In this document: one piece after another, positions 12,572 to 22,414 of the stretch
How the letters are laid out: every line of letters starts with the position of its first letter
How positions within the stretch are numbered: the first letter of the stretch is position 1
Origin: Nocardia australiensis
GTDB taxonomy: Bacteria > Actinomycetota > Actinomycetes > Mycobacteriales > Mycobacteriaceae
DNA length: 64,000 nt
Direction: 5' to 3'
Assembly: GCF_020733705.1 (NCBI RefSeq)
Contig: NZ_JAJFZM010000002.1
Location: forward strand, 620,001-684,000
Program-made: the position numbers and the translations under genes
Notes under the pieces: model-generated
Databases searched by the model: none
What the model saw: the letters and a program-made list of their open reading frames with translations, nothing else
Told to the model about the DNA's origin: nothing

Positions 12572-13836
12572 GTATCCTGGACCGGACCCTCGCGGATTTC
12601 GATCCCGACGTCGCCGCCCTCATCGGTAAGGAACTCGAGCGTCAGCGCACCGGGCTCGAGATGATCGCCTCCGAGAACCACGCTCCGATCGCCGTCATGC
12701 AGGCACAGGGTTCGGTGCTGACCAACAAGTACGCCGAGGGCTACCCGGGGCGCCGGTACTACGGCGGGTGCGAGCACGTCGACGGGATCGAGCAGCTCGC
12801 TATCGACCGAATCAAGGCACTCTTCGGCGCGAAGTTCGCTAACGTGCAGCCGCACTCCGGAGCCACGGCGAACGCGTCGGTGATGCACGCGCTGATCAAG
12901 CCGGGCGACACCATCCTCGGCCTGTCCCTCGCCGACGGTGGACACCTCACGCACGGCATGCGGCTGAACTTCTCCGGGAAGCTGTACAACGTTGCGGCGT
13001 ACGGGGTCTCGGAGAGCGACTACCTCATCGACATGGACGAGGTGGCCAGGGCGGCACGCGAGCACAAACCGCAGCTGATCATCGCCGGCTGGTCGGCCTA
13101 CCCTCGGCACCTGGACTTCGCCCGCTTCCGCGAGATCGCGGACGAGGTCGGCGCCTACCTGATGGTGGACATGGCCCACTTCGCCGGGCTCGTCGCGGCT
13201 GGGCTGCACCCGTCGCCGGTCCCGCACGCGCACGTGGTCACCTCGACGACCCACAAAACACTGGGCGGACCGCGCGGCGGCATCATCCTCACCAACGAGG
13301 CCGACATCGCGAAGAAGATCAACTCGGCGGTGTTCCCCGGCCAGCAGGGTGGGCCGCTCGAGCACGTCATCGCAGGCAAGGCGACCGCATTCAAGATGGC
13401 CGCCCAGCCCGAGTTCGCCGAGCGGCAGCAGCGTTGCCTCGATGGCGCCAAGCTCCTAGCGGAGCGGTTGAGTCAACCGGATGTGAAGGGCGCCGGCATC
13501 TCGGTGCTGACCGGCGGGACCGACGTGCACCTGGTCCTAGTCGACCTGCGGGACGCGGAGATCGACGGCCAGCAGGCGGAGGATCGCCTCGACGCGATCG
13601 GAATCACGGTCAATCGCAACGCGGTGCCGTTCGATCCGCGTCCGCCGATGGTGACCTCGGGGCTGCGAATCGGCACCCCGGCCCTGGCTGCCAGGGGTTT
13701 CGACGCCGGAGACTTCGAGAAGGCCGCCGACCTGATCGCCCGGGCGTTGATCGCGGCGCCGGAGGCGGACGTGTCGGCGCTGGCGACCGACGTGCGCACA
13801 CTCGCTGACAAGTACCCCCTCTACCCGGAGCTGTAG
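12568..13836 (+). CDS. glyA: Serine hydroxymethyltransferase
   Basis: 422 residues. It interconverts serine plus tetrahydrofolate and glycine plus methylene-tetrahydrofolate with pyridoxal phosphate. It shows IASENHAP, the YAEGYPGRRYYGGCEHVD signature and the PLP lysine in TSTTHKTLGGPRGG. Its start overlaps the gcvH stop. With the cleavage system it turns two glycines into serine, which the next gene can deaminate. It could be a second glyA copy dedicated to glycine catabolism, but one window cannot show this. Confidence 0.96.
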   Translation: MSILDRTLADFDPDVAALIGKELERQRTGLEMIASENHAPIAVMQAQGSVLTNKYAEGYPGRRYYGGCEHVDGIEQLAIDRIKALFGAKFANVQPHSGATANASVMHALIKPGDTILGLSLADGGHLTHGMRLNFSGKLYNVAAYGVSESDYLIDMDEVARAAREHKPQLIIAGWSAYPRHLDFARFREIADEVGAYLMVDMAHFAGLVAAGLHPSPVPHAHVVTSTTHKTLGGPRGGIILTNEADIAKKINSAVFPGQQGGPLEHVIAGKATAFKMAAQPEFAERQQRCLDGAKLLAERLSQPDVKGAGISVLTGGTDVHLVLVDLRDAEIDGQQAEDRLDAIGITVNRNAVPFDPRPPMVTSGLRIGTPALAARGFDAGDFEKAADLIARALIAAPEADVSALATDVRTLADKYPLYPEL

Positions 13837-13915
13837 AGCATGGCTGCGCTGCCCTTACACCCGCTCCTCGCTGCGTTGCGCTCCTCGCTGCGATGATCCG
13901 GAAGGATCTCGACTC

Positions 13916-15298
13916 ATGACCATCAGCGTGTTCGACCTCTTCACGGTCGGCATCGGTCCATCCAGTTCACACACCGTCGGCCCGATGCGGGCGGGCGGGA
14001 GGTTCGCCGAGGCCCTCGCTTCCCTCGGTGTGCTCGATGCCGTCGCCGGTGTCCGCGTCGACCTCTACGGATCGCTCGCGGCCACCGGCGCCGGCCACGG
14101 CACCTTCTCCGCGATCCTGCTCGGGCTGGAGGGATACCGGCCGGAGACCATCGAGACGCAGGAGAAGGACCGTCGCCTCGCGACGTTGCGGGAGACCCGT
14201 CGGATCATGCTGGGCGGCGTCCGGGAGATCGATCTCGCCGAAGACGAGATCGTGCTGCATCCGTTGACCATTCGGGACTTTCATCCGAACGCGATGACTG
14301 TCGCCGCAACCGACGGCGGCGGGCAGGAACTGCTGCGGGAGACCTACTACTCCATCGGTGGCGGCTTTGTGGTCACTGAGTTCGAGACGGACGCGCCGGC
14401 GCAGGCGGACCCGCTGGCGCTCTCGTTCGGTTCCGCGAAAGAGTTGCTGGAGATCACCGAGCACCATGGGATCTCGATCGGCGATGTGATGCTCGAGCAC
14501 GAACGTGCGGCCCGGCCCGAGTACGAGGTGCGCAGCCGGTTGCTGCACATCAGGGACGTGCTGGTGGAGTGCTTCGAGCTGGGTATTTCGCGGGTGGGCT
14601 ACCTGCCGGGCGGACTGCGCGTCCGGCGTCGGGCCCGCGACTGGTACGAACGTCTACGTCGCGAGGATCCCAACCGGGACCCCGCCTTTGCCGAAGATTG
14701 GGTCAATCTGGTGGCCCTGGCGGTTAACGAGGAGAACGCTTCCGGGGGACGGATCGTCACCGCTCCCACGAACGGTGCGGCCGGGATCATTCCTGCGGTG
14801 CTGCACTACGCCACCTACTACACGCCCATGGGCAAGTCCGATCCGGACGGCACGGCTATTCGTTTCCTGCTGGCGGCGGGGGCGGTCGGGTCCCTCTACA
14901 AGGAACGCGCCTCGATTTCGGGCGCCGAGGTCGGGTGCCAGGGCGAGGTTGGGTCCGCCGCCTCGATGGCGGCGGCGGGGCTCGCGGAGATCCTCGGCGG
15001 CACGCCGGCGCAGGTGGAGAATGCCGCGGAGATCGCCATGGAGCACAGCCTGGGCCTGACGTGCGACCCCATCGGCGGGCTCGTCCAGATCCCGTGCATC
15101 GAACGGAACGCGATCTCGGCGGGCAAGGCCATAAATGCGGCCCGAATGGCGTTGCGCGGGGACGGAACTCATCGTGTCAGCCTCGACCAGGTGATCGAGA
15201 CGATGCGCGCGACCGGACTGGACATGAGCTCGAAGTACAAGGAGACGTCCATGGGCGGGCTCGCCGTCAACGTCTCGGTCAACGTCGTCGAATGCTGA
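13916..15298 (+). CDS. sdaA: L-serine ammonia-lyase (iron-sulfur type)
   Basis: 460-residue single-chain serine deaminase converting serine to pyruvate and ammonia. It begins VFDLFTVGIGPSSSHTVGPMRAG, typical of the beta domain. The alpha domain has TAPTNGAAGIIPAVLHY and cysteines in GCQGEVGS, TCDPIGG and IPCIERNA that fit the 4Fe-4S cluster. GGAAGG lies 12 bases before the ATG. The 79-base gap after glyA contains a 14-bp direct repeat (CGCTCCTCGCTGCG twice). It closes the glycine-to-pyruvate route. Confidence 0.95.
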   Translation: MTISVFDLFTVGIGPSSSHTVGPMRAGGRFAEALASLGVLDAVAGVRVDLYGSLAATGAGHGTFSAILLGLEGYRPETIETQEKDRRLATLRETRRIMLGGVREIDLAEDEIVLHPLTIRDFHPNAMTVAATDGGGQELLRETYYSIGGGFVVTEFETDAPAQADPLALSFGSAKELLEITEHHGISIGDVMLEHERAARPEYEVRSRLLHIRDVLVECFELGISRVGYLPGGLRVRRRARDWYERLRREDPNRDPAFAEDWVNLVALAVNEENASGGRIVTAPTNGAAGIIPAVLHYATYYTPMGKSDPDGTAIRFLLAAGAVGSLYKERASISGAEVGCQGEVGSAASMAAAGLAEILGGTPAQVENAAEIAMEHSLGLTCDPIGGLVQIPCIERNAISAGKAINAARMALRGDGTHRVSLDQVIETMRATGLDMSSKYKETSMGGLAVNVSVNVVEC

Positions 15299-15299
15299 T

Positions 15300-15410
15300 C
15301 GAGGGCAACAGGCAAGTCCGAGTCCCGCCGTTCCGAGTTTCGGACCGGCGGGCGCCGTAGGAGCAATCCCCCCAGGAAAGTCTCAGGTCATATGACAGAG
15401 CGGGAGGAAT
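15300..15410 (+). promoter_or_regulatory. Single glycine riboswitch aptamer after sdaA
   Basis: A core GGCGGGCGCCGTAGGAGCAA is followed by AAAGTCTCAGG and GACAGAGCGGGAGG. This matches aptamer 1 of the gcvP leader closely, in the same orientation. It starts right after the sdaA stop. The next 190 bases hold only very short frames (for example a GTG at 15419 or 15424 after GGGAGGA) before the kinase gene, so its target is unclear. Confidence 0.75.
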
Positions 15411-15601
15411 CCACTCACGTGGCGTGCCTCCGCATGTCAGGCCCGCCCATCTGGCACGCGAGGCCAAGTTCCGGGCCGACCTCGATGCGGCAAAACAGAG
15501 TTGATGCCGACGCGCCGAGCGCCTGTCCGGGACGCAGCCCGCGGGTAGTCTGGAGAACACCCAGCAGGCAGTAACACAGGTGTTCGAGGAGAGAGCGTGC
15601 C

Positions 15602-18600
15602 GTGGCCGATGCGGACCCACCGGCAACCCAGGCGGATCTCGCCGGATTCGATCCGAACGAGGCAGTTGCCGCTGAATTGAGCGCGGCCGGATTCGAGGAT
15701 TCGCATGAGGTCGGCCGCGGCGGCTTCGGCGTCGTGCTTCGGTGCCGGCAGGGTGCCCTCGGCCGAACGGTCGCGGTCAAGGTGCTCTCGGCGTCCCTCG
15801 ATCGCGAGAATCGAGAACGCTTCCTGCGCGAGGAATACGCGATGGGCACGCTCTCCGGGCACCCAAACATCGTCGCGGTCTACGAGGTGGGGGTCACCGC
15901 CAGCGGCCGGCCCTTCATCGTGATGCCGTTCTGCGGCGCAGGCTCGCTGGAGGCGAGAATCCATCGACAGGGGCCGTTGACCTGGTCGGAGGCCCTGCAT
16001 GTCGGCGTGAAGCTGGCCGGCGCCCTCGAGACGGCGCACGGTGCGGGGATTCTGCACCGGGACGTGAAGCCGGCGAACGTCCTGCTGACCGACTACGGCG
16101 AGCCGCAGCTCACCGACTTCGGCATCGCCCGCACCACCGGTGGGTTCGAGACCACCGCCCGTGCCGTGACCGGCACTCTGGCGTTCACCGCCCCCGAGGT
16201 GCTCGAGGGCGGGCCGCCGAGCGTCGAGTCCGACGTCTACGCGCTCGGTGCCACACTGTTCTGCCTCGTCTCCGGTCATGCCGCCTTCGAACGACGCAAG
16301 GGGGAGGAGGCTGTCGCGCAGTTCGTGCGGATCGCCGCGAATCACATCCCCGACCTGCGCCAGCGGGGAGTGCCCGGGATTGCGTGCGAGCTGATCGAAA
16401 CCGCGATGGCGCGCAACCCGGTCGAACGCCCGCACACGGCGGCGGAGTTCGGAAACCTGGTGCGCGAGGTCGAGCTGCGCAGCGGCCTGCCGATCGACGA
16501 GATGGCCTTGCCCGGCGCGACGGGATCGGGGGACACGTCCGCGCCGAGACCGGCGCGGGAGCGCTCCCCGTCCGGCTGGGCCGCGCGCACGGGCGCTGAC
16601 CTGCCGGACCGTACCGGTCGCGGGGCTTACACCACCCGACCTCCGCGCTTGCCGCTGCAGTTGACCAGCTTTGTCGGACGACGGGCCGCGCTTGCCGATG
16701 TCGGCGCACTGTTGACGACGGCGCGTCTGGTCACGCTCACCGGCCCGGGCGGGGTGGGGAAGTCTCGGCTCGCGGTGGAGGCGGCGGCGGCGTCACCGCT
16801 GCGCGCGAACACCTGGCTGGTCGACTTGGGAACTGTGCTCGAACCGGAACTGCTCGTCGACAAGATCGTCGACGACCTGCGACTCGGCGACAAACCGACC
16901 GGCGCGCGCAACCCGATCCGGGCCCTGGTCGACCGACTCTCGGACGCGTGGGGCGATCGCGACGCCCTGATCGTGCTGGACAGCTGCGAGCACCTGGTCG
17001 AGTCGTGCGGCCCGCTGGTCGAGGAGCTGCTGCGGTCGATCGGCGGATTGCGCGTGCTAGTAACCAGTCAACGGGTTCTGGGCGTCAATGGTGAACATGT
17101 CTATCCGGTCATGCCGCTCTCGCTGCCCGATCCGGCCGCCGGGGAAGAGGAGGGGGCCGAATCCGAGGCGATCGCCCTGTTCACCGAGCGCGCGCGGGCG
17201 GCCGAACCGGATTTCGCGCTGACCGACGACAACCGGGTCGCGGTGGCCCGGTTGTGCGAGCAACTCGATGGGATGCCGCTGGCCATCGAGTTGGCGGCCG
17301 CCCGGCTGCGCGCGTACGGACTGGACGAGATGCTGGCAATGCTCGCTGACCGGTTCCGGATGTTCGCCACGGCCGGTCGGCCGGCGGATCCGCGGCATGG
17401 CTCGCTACAGGCGCTGGTGGAATGGAGCTACGACCTGCTCACCGCCCAGGAACGCGACGTGTGGGCCATGATGTCGGTGTTCACCGGACGTTTCACCGCT
17501 GCGGCCGCAGCGGAGGTCTGTGCGGGTCCCGGATACCAGGAACAGGATGTCCGGTTGATTCTGGCGTCGCTGGTGGACAAGTCGATGTTGTTGTCCGGCA
17601 CCGTCAGTGGTGTCCGTCGCTATCGGCTGCTGGTGACGCTGCGCGACTTCGGGCGCGAGCGCCTGGCCGAGACCGATCTGCGGCAGGCGTGCCTGCAACG
17701 ATTCGTCGCCCGGTACCGGCGCCTGGCCGCGGAGTTCCGGCGGGGGTGGTTCGGCCCCGGTCAGCAGGCGGTGTACGACGCGGTCCATGACGAGCGGGAG
17801 AACTTCCGCGCGGCCCTTTCATATAGCCGCAGCGACGGGCAGCTGTCCCTGGCCGGTATCGAGATCGTGACGTCGCTGCACTTCTATTGGCTGGCCAGCT
17901 GCAGCCTGTCGGAGGCGCGGCGCTGGTTGTCGGCGGCGCTCGAGTCCACCTCGATGGACGAGGCGAATCGATCACGGGCACAGTGGAGTTCGTCGGTCGT
18001 GGTGATGCTGCAGGGTGACCGTACGACGGCGCTCGATTTGGCCACTCGGGCGCGCGAGCTCGCGATCGCACGCGGCGATCACGGCGACCAGGGGTACGCC
18101 GCAGCCGCGCTCGGATTCGCCGCGATCTGTGGCGGCGAACGCGAGCTCGCCCGGGTGCACTACCAGGAGGCGGTGCAGTGCCAACGCGACTCCGGCGACG
18201 CCGAGGGGCTCGCGGTCGCCATCGCCGGGCTGCTCAACAGTCTGCCGGAGGGCGACGACACCCACGGTGCCCAGCTCTTGCGTGAGGCGGAGGCTTTGTG
18301 CACGTCGGCCGGCGACAAGTGGACCCTCGCGTACCTCACCTTCGCGCGTGGATACGATGCCTTCCGGGCGGGGGACCTCTCGGGTGCCCTCGACCTTCTA
18401 CGCGGATGTCTGCGGCTCGCAAGGGGATTCGGCGATCGGATCCTGTGCGCCTGGGTGTTCGAGGTGACGTCCTGGATTGCGGTCCAGCGCGGCGACGCCG
18501 AACTGGCCGCGCGGATGCAGGGGGCCGCGGCCGCCAGTTGGGCGTCGGGGGAGACGTCGATGCTCGGCTACGGCGGTATGCGCGAAGGGCACGACAAGAC

Positions 18601-18715
18601 CAGCGCTCGTATCAGCGCCGCACTGGGGGAGTCGTCGTCCGATCGGCTGCTGCGTTGGGGCGGTCGGACGACCCTGCAGGAGAGCATTTCCGTTGTTCTC
18701 GGGGAGCGGGACTGA
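15602..18715 (+). CDS. PknK-like serine/threonine kinase with NB-ARC-type ATPase and TPR-like region
   Basis: 1037 residues. The kinase domain spans about 33-290, with glycine loop GRGGFG (38-43), lysine K60, HRDVKPAN (152-159), DFG (172-174) and an APE motif near 197. A linker leads to an AfsR/NB-ARC-type ATPase starting LTSFVGR (354-360), with Walker A GPGGVGKS (381-388) and a VLDSCEHL Walker B region. The C-terminal 350 residues are helical and TPR-like. The layout matches mycobacterial PknK, except that no DNA-binding domain is seen at the C-terminus. GTG start with GAGGAGAG upstream. Targets are unknown. Confidence 0.88.
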   Translation: MADADPPATQADLAGFDPNEAVAAELSAAGFEDSHEVGRGGFGVVLRCRQGALGRTVAVKVLSASLDRENRERFLREEYAMGTLSGHPNIVAVYEVGVTASGRPFIVMPFCGAGSLEARIHRQGPLTWSEALHVGVKLAGALETAHGAGILHRDVKPANVLLTDYGEPQLTDFGIARTTGGFETTARAVTGTLAFTAPEVLEGGPPSVESDVYALGATLFCLVSGHAAFERRKGEEAVAQFVRIAANHIPDLRQRGVPGIACELIETAMARNPVERPHTAAEFGNLVREVELRSGLPIDEMALPGATGSGDTSAPRPARERSPSGWAARTGADLPDRTGRGAYTTRPPRLPLQLTSFVGRRAALADVGALLTTARLVTLTGPGGVGKSRLAVEAAAASPLRANTWLVDLGTVLEPELLVDKIVDDLRLGDKPTGARNPIRALVDRLSDAWGDRDALIVLDSCEHLVESCGPLVEELLRSIGGLRVLVTSQRVLGVNGEHVYPVMPLSLPDPAAGEEEGAESEAIALFTERARAAEPDFALTDDNRVAVARLCEQLDGMPLAIELAAARLRAYGLDEMLAMLADRFRMFATAGRPADPRHGSLQALVEWSYDLLTAQERDVWAMMSVFTGRFTAAAAAEVCAGPGYQEQDVRLILASLVDKSMLLSGTVSGVRRYRLLVTLRDFGRERLAETDLRQACLQRFVARYRRLAAEFRRGWFGPGQQAVYDAVHDERENFRAALSYSRSDGQLSLAGIEIVTSLHFYWLASCSLSEARRWLSAALESTSMDEANRSRAQWSSSVVVMLQGDRTTALDLATRARELAIARGDHGDQGYAAAALGFAAICGGERELARVHYQEAVQCQRDSGDAEGLAVAIAGLLNSLPEGDDTHGAQLLREAEALCTSAGDKWTLAYLTFARGYDAFRAGDLSGALDLLRGCLRLARGFGDRILCAWVFEVTSWIAVQRGDAELAARMQGAAAASWASGETSMLGYGGMREGHDKTSARISAALGESSSDRLLRWGGRTTLQESISVVLGERD

Positions 18716-18754
18716 ATCCCCCCGGCGGGTCCGGAGACTTACGGGTGTGACAGC

Positions 18755-18935
18755 TCAGCGGTTTGCTAGGGCTGTGTAGTAGGCGGTCTCCATCTCGGTG
18801 GGCGGCATGTCACCGCAGTGCTGATAGAGCCGCCAGTGATTGAACCAATCCACCCATTCGGCGGTGGCCAACTCGACCTGCTCAGGCGACCACTCCTGGT
18901 CGGGCCAATCGAGCACCCGCTCACGGAGAACTCCG
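18755..18935 (-). pseudogene. IS3-family transposase (OrfB) 3' remnant
   Basis: The minus strand encodes ELATAEWVDWFNHWRLYQ followed by CGDMPPTEMETAYY. This is the C-terminal end of an IS3-type integrase-core transposase. The catalytic core is absent and the frame degrades upstream, so only a fragment remains. No terminal repeats were identified. Confidence 0.75.
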
Positions 18936-19069
18936 TTGCGGGCCAACCGATTTGGTTTCGGCCGTCGGCATTGATCCTTGGCACGTTCCTGAGCCGCAAC
19001 AGCCCGGTAAGCATCGCGTCCGCCGTTGCGCTCGGCCTCCCGACTCGCCGGCGCCACCACCCAGATGCG

Positions 19070-20056
19070 ATGCATGCCGCCCTGATGCTCGATTCGCTGG
19101 ATGGGCTGTCCGTGGGGGAGGCATTAGGTCAGCAATTCCCCGTTATGGGTCGGTCGATTCCGGACATTTTGGCAGGCAATCTCCCAGCCGGGCAATGGGA
19201 CTGGACCGACGACACCGAAATGGCGTGCACCCTGGTTGCCGAGCTCGGCCGGCACGATGGGATTGATCAGGATCGGCTGGCGGCCAGGTTCGCTGCTCAG
19301 TGGGAGCCGCGTCGAGACTATGGCTTCGCAACGGTGGGGACTCTGCGTCAGATCCGGGATGGCGTGCATTGGCGGGTGGCGGCTGCCGCCGCGTTCGGTG
19401 GTCAGGGTTCCTGCGGCAATGGTGCGGCGATGCGGGTCGCGCCACTGGGCGCGTATTACGCCGGCGATCCGGAAAAGGTTGTCGCTGAAGCAGTTCGGTC
19501 GGCGCAGGTGACACATCTGCACACGGAAGGGGTTGCCGGGGCGGTCGCGGTAGCGTTGGCGGCAGGGCAGCCGGCTCACGCCCGCGTGACCGGAACCCCG
19601 CTCGCTCCAAGGGAATTCATTACCGCCGTCATCGATCGTCTCGGGGATGGCGAGATGAGTCAACGGGTACGCCGTGCCCGCGCCCTACTCGGAGCGCCCA
19701 CACACGAAGCCGTACAGGTGCTCGGTAATGGATCTCGAGTGACCGCGCAGGACACGGTGCCGTTCACGTTGTGGGTGGCATCCACACACCTGGACGACTA
19801 CCCGGCTGCCATCGCCACGTGTCTTGCGGCGGACGGAGATATCGACACCACCAGCGCGATCGTCGGCGGTATCGTCGCCGCCCACACCGGCCGCGGTAGC
19901 CGTCCGGGGCGGATCGGGGTGCCGGAGGCATGGGTCGCTACGCGAGAACCGCTGCCCAGCTGGGTTTCCACAGTCCGTGCGCAACGGCGCCAGAAATCTG
20001 GACTTGGATTCGGCCGCATACGAGAATGGTTCGTCAGCGACTACCCCGTGTTTTGA
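19070..20056 (+). CDS. ADP-ribosylglycohydrolase family protein
   Basis: About 328 residues of the DraG/ARH family, which removes ADP-ribose from proteins or small molecules with two Mg/Mn ions. The metal motifs are visible: WDWTDDTEM near residue 45, GNGAAMRVAPLG in the middle and GDIDTTSAIVGG near the C-terminus. The frame is open to 18818, but that part overlaps the IS3 remnant. The ATG at 19070 begins the family-like MLDSLDGLSVGEALG segment. The substrate is unknown. Position beside an IS remnant and a patchy island suggests acquired DNA. Confidence 0.82.
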   Translation: MHAALMLDSLDGLSVGEALGQQFPVMGRSIPDILAGNLPAGQWDWTDDTEMACTLVAELGRHDGIDQDRLAARFAAQWEPRRDYGFATVGTLRQIRDGVHWRVAAAAAFGGQGSCGNGAAMRVAPLGAYYAGDPEKVVAEAVRSAQVTHLHTEGVAGAVAVALAAGQPAHARVTGTPLAPREFITAVIDRLGDGEMSQRVRRARALLGAPTHEAVQVLGNGSRVTAQDTVPFTLWVASTHLDDYPAAIATCLAADGDIDTTSAIVGGIVAAHTGRGSRPGRIGVPEAWVATREPLPSWVSTVRAQRRQKSGLGFGRIREWFVSDYPVF

Positions 20057-20257
20057 AAGTCGGATCACCGTCGCCACATGTTGATGACGGCCACGTGGAT
20101 AGTGGCCTCTTGCTGCTGGCCCGCACTACCTCGCTGGTGTGGGCCGCTACTCTTTCCGCTCTCACCGCCGGTCACCGCGCTACGCTCCTCTGTGCGACCC
20201 GAATACCCAAGACGATCGGACGCGGAGCGGGACGTCGCATCATGCAAGAATCCCTTG

Positions 20258-20551
20258 GTGAACAAGGGCGCACTTCCGGATGGGTGGACCATCAACGAGG
20301 TAGGGCAACGTGCCCAAGACAGCACCGTGGAGTTGCTGGATCCCAGCACCCCGGTATTTCTAAACCCCACCGAACCTGACCAAGCAGTCCCCTTGGAAGT
20401 CGACCTGATCATCGGTTTCACTGGTCTGTGCCTCGCACGCTGCGTAGAGGACGGCGAGTGGTACATGGGTCACCGGGGCCGACCAGGAGAGTCGATCTTC
20501 TGCTGGTCCAGCTATGGCGCGGACCTCGGCACCGCGATCGACGGCCTGTAA
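20258..20551 (+). CDS. Small protein of unknown function
   Basis: A 97-residue frame from a GTG at 20258; the same frame is open back to 20078, but that part does not look like protein. The sequence is acidic with balanced composition and ends in a segment with MGHRGRPGE and SIFCWSSYGADLGTAIDGL. The ending is reminiscent of small immunity-type proteins in actinobacterial toxin loci, but I cannot place it in a family. Start and function are uncertain. Confidence 0.4.
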   Translation: MNKGALPDGWTINEVGQRAQDSTVELLDPSTPVFLNPTEPDQAVPLEVDLIIGFTGLCLARCVEDGEWYMGHRGRPGESIFCWSSYGADLGTAIDGL

Positions 20552-21018
20552 GACGACATACCAACCTGGACAATATCTTTGGGTTCATTGCGTTGAGGGC
20601 AGCACTGCGCGGCGCTCCTCGATGTGCGGGTTCGGAGGTTTCGATCGCACCCCATTCGTTGCCGCGCCGCTGAATAGTGCAGCGCGCGAAGTCCGATCTC
20701 GTCAACTAACGCAGATGCTGCCCGAACGCAGTGGCCCCGGATGGGAACGAAACAAATCTGAACGTATCGAGGCAGTTGGTACCGATTGAATGCCTGGGTC
20801 GTCGTCAATCCCACTGACCAGCGTATACAGATACTGAAGACGCCGCGCCTGGATTCCGGCGCGGTTCCGGCGGTTGCGGCGAGGGTTTCGCTCTCACCGG
20901 GTCTGCGTTTGGCGGCCCGACATCGCAGTCGCGATGCCAGCCGTCCCGTCGAACTATGAAATACGACTTTGCCGGGCCTGCCCACACCGCTTACCTGGAA
21001 AGGCTCAATACTTGACCG
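20552..21018. other. No gene recognised
   Basis: About 470 bases with only short frames and no recognisable product or repeat. Base composition is less GC-rich than the flanking core genes. Confidence 0.4.
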
Positions 21019-21648
21019 TCATCGTATGTGGACGTTCCATAGCGCCATCTCTTCTTCGCGTGAGCTGGATGAATTCCAGATGTGATCAGCAAAATTCGCA
21101 TCTTCAAGATATGAGTCATATCTAGGCTTGCCGGCCTTTATATCGCCCCAATTGGAGACGGCAAGCTGTGCGATACGCGACGAAATGGCACTAACCTTCA
21201 GGGTGTGGGCAATATCGGTAGCAACTGAACGCAAGTCGTTGGGGCCGTTCGACGCAGGAAAAGTCAGATCGACCTGAAAATTCAGCATGCCAGGACGGTT
21301 ACGAGCTTCGCCCGAATACACCATAAAAAGACAAATTCCACCGGGAAGCCCCGCGCGCAGAATCTCATCCCTTACCTCATCGCGGTCAGGGTTCGATCCC
21401 GCGTCCTGGGTGGGTGGGCATTCCTGACGTTCCACACTGGAGATCGTCGGCGTCTTTGTTCCTTCCGCAGCTTCAAGTTCAGGCCCCGACCCGCAGCCGA
21501 TGATTATGTTCGCTGTCGCCAGAATGGCTACCACGAAACATGACCTGACCAGGTTGCGGCTCAGCCTACTTGGCCGCGTGCGGTGGTTGCGTTCAAACTC
21601 GGCACCAGTAACCTGTTCAGGCGATCCGCCCGATATTTCCCGTTGCAT
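21019..21648 (-). CDS. Putative lipoprotein of unknown function
   Basis: About 209 residues. A basic start (RLSRNLVRS) and a hydrophobic stretch lead to a lipobox-like ANIIIGC near residue 52, so the mature protein should be a membrane-anchored lipoprotein. The rest is soluble, with NWGDIKAGKPRYDSYLED and a charged C-terminus. The ATG at 21648 is chosen because the upstream gene ends at 21659. The pair probably forms one transcript. No family recognised; codon use is less GC-biased than in core genes. Confidence 0.55.
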   Translation of the reverse strand: MQREISGGSPEQVTGAEFERNHRTRPSRLSRNLVRSCFVVAILATANIIIGCGSGPELEAAEGTKTPTISSVERQECPPTQDAGSNPDRDEVRDEILRAGLPGGICLFMVYSGEARNRPGMLNFQVDLTFPASNGPNDLRSVATDIAHTLKVSAISSRIAQLAVSNWGDIKAGKPRYDSYLEDANFADHIWNSSSSREEEMALWNVHIR

Positions 21649-21658
21649 CAGGATAACC

Positions 21659-22414
21659 CTAGTCCTCGCCGTCCAGTTTCCATCCGTCGTCTTTGTCGTC
21701 ATACTTCTTGGTATTAGGCGCGGGCCAGCTATCGATTCCCGAAGGGCTGACCGAAATACCTGCCGGATGCTGAATCATATTCTCGAGCTCATTGGACGCG
21801 ATCCATACTTTCGTCTGAACCCTGACGAAATTTGTAATTAACTCGACCACAAGTTCGACTGCCGCAGTTATGGCAGCATTAGCGGTATCGACGGTGACAG
21901 CGACACTGACGCCAAAGGTTGCCGCAGCCTCCGATGAAAATTCTACAACCTCAGAGATAACCGTCGCCAGCTTTTCTACGAGCGCCAAGTAGAGGGTGCG
22001 ACCCTCTTCGGCAATCGTAAGTAGATTATCGTGCACCTTTTCACACAGGGCGGTAATCGCAGTCATGGCCGTAGCCTGGTAGGTTTTCGACTCTTTATAC
22101 GCCTCGTAGGCGCTGCCACGCGAAGTGTCCTCCAGGTGGTGACGTCGGTCATATGGCGCCGAACCGAAGACTAAGCTGGATCGTTCCACCGAGGTGTTCA
22201 AGAATTTGGACACATGATCGGTCCCGGAGGAAATACTGGCCGACGACCAGGGCACCTGATGCACGCCCCCAGAGATGGATGGGGAAGGTCTCGGAGCCGG
22301 GTACGCAGATAATGAGCTCATCGCCCCACAGTTCCGCAGGTGCGACGCGCTCGAAACGACGAAATCCCTTGCGTTGCAAGAAATTTTGGCTCCTCCAGTG
22401 CCCGAAGGGGACAT
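21659..22414 (-). CDS. Helical protein of unknown function (uncertain N-terminus)
   Basis: The convincing part is the C-terminal 150 residues. It is alanine/valine-rich and helical (TMTAITALCEKVHDNLLT, ATVISEVVEFSSEAAATFG) and ends in a charged tail with NTKKYDDKDDGW. This resembles the long-helix architecture of WXG100/type VII secretion substrates, but no W-x-G motif is seen, so this is only a suggestion. The upstream part of this frame looks non-coding, while another minus-strand frame at 22149-22400 encodes FERVAPAELWGDELI. A frameshift or gene decay is possible, and the start is a guess. Confidence 0.4.
   Translation of the reverse strand: MSPSGTGGAKISCNARDFVVSSASHLRNCGAMSSLSAYPAPRPSPSISGGVHQVPWSSASISSGTDHVSKFLNTSVERSSLVFGSAPYDRRHHLEDTSRGSAYEAYKESKTYQATAMTAITALCEKVHDNLLTIAEEGRTLYLALVEKLATVISEVVEFSSEAAATFGVSVAVTVDTANAAITAAVELVVELITNFVRVQTKVWIASNELENMIQHPAGISVSPSGIDSWPAPNTKKYDDKDDGWKLDGED

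Noticed and set aside
18818..19069. Extended N-terminus of the ADP-ribosylglycohydrolase
   Set aside because: This stretch is antisense to the IS3 remnant and has no family similarity. The domain starts at about 19070.
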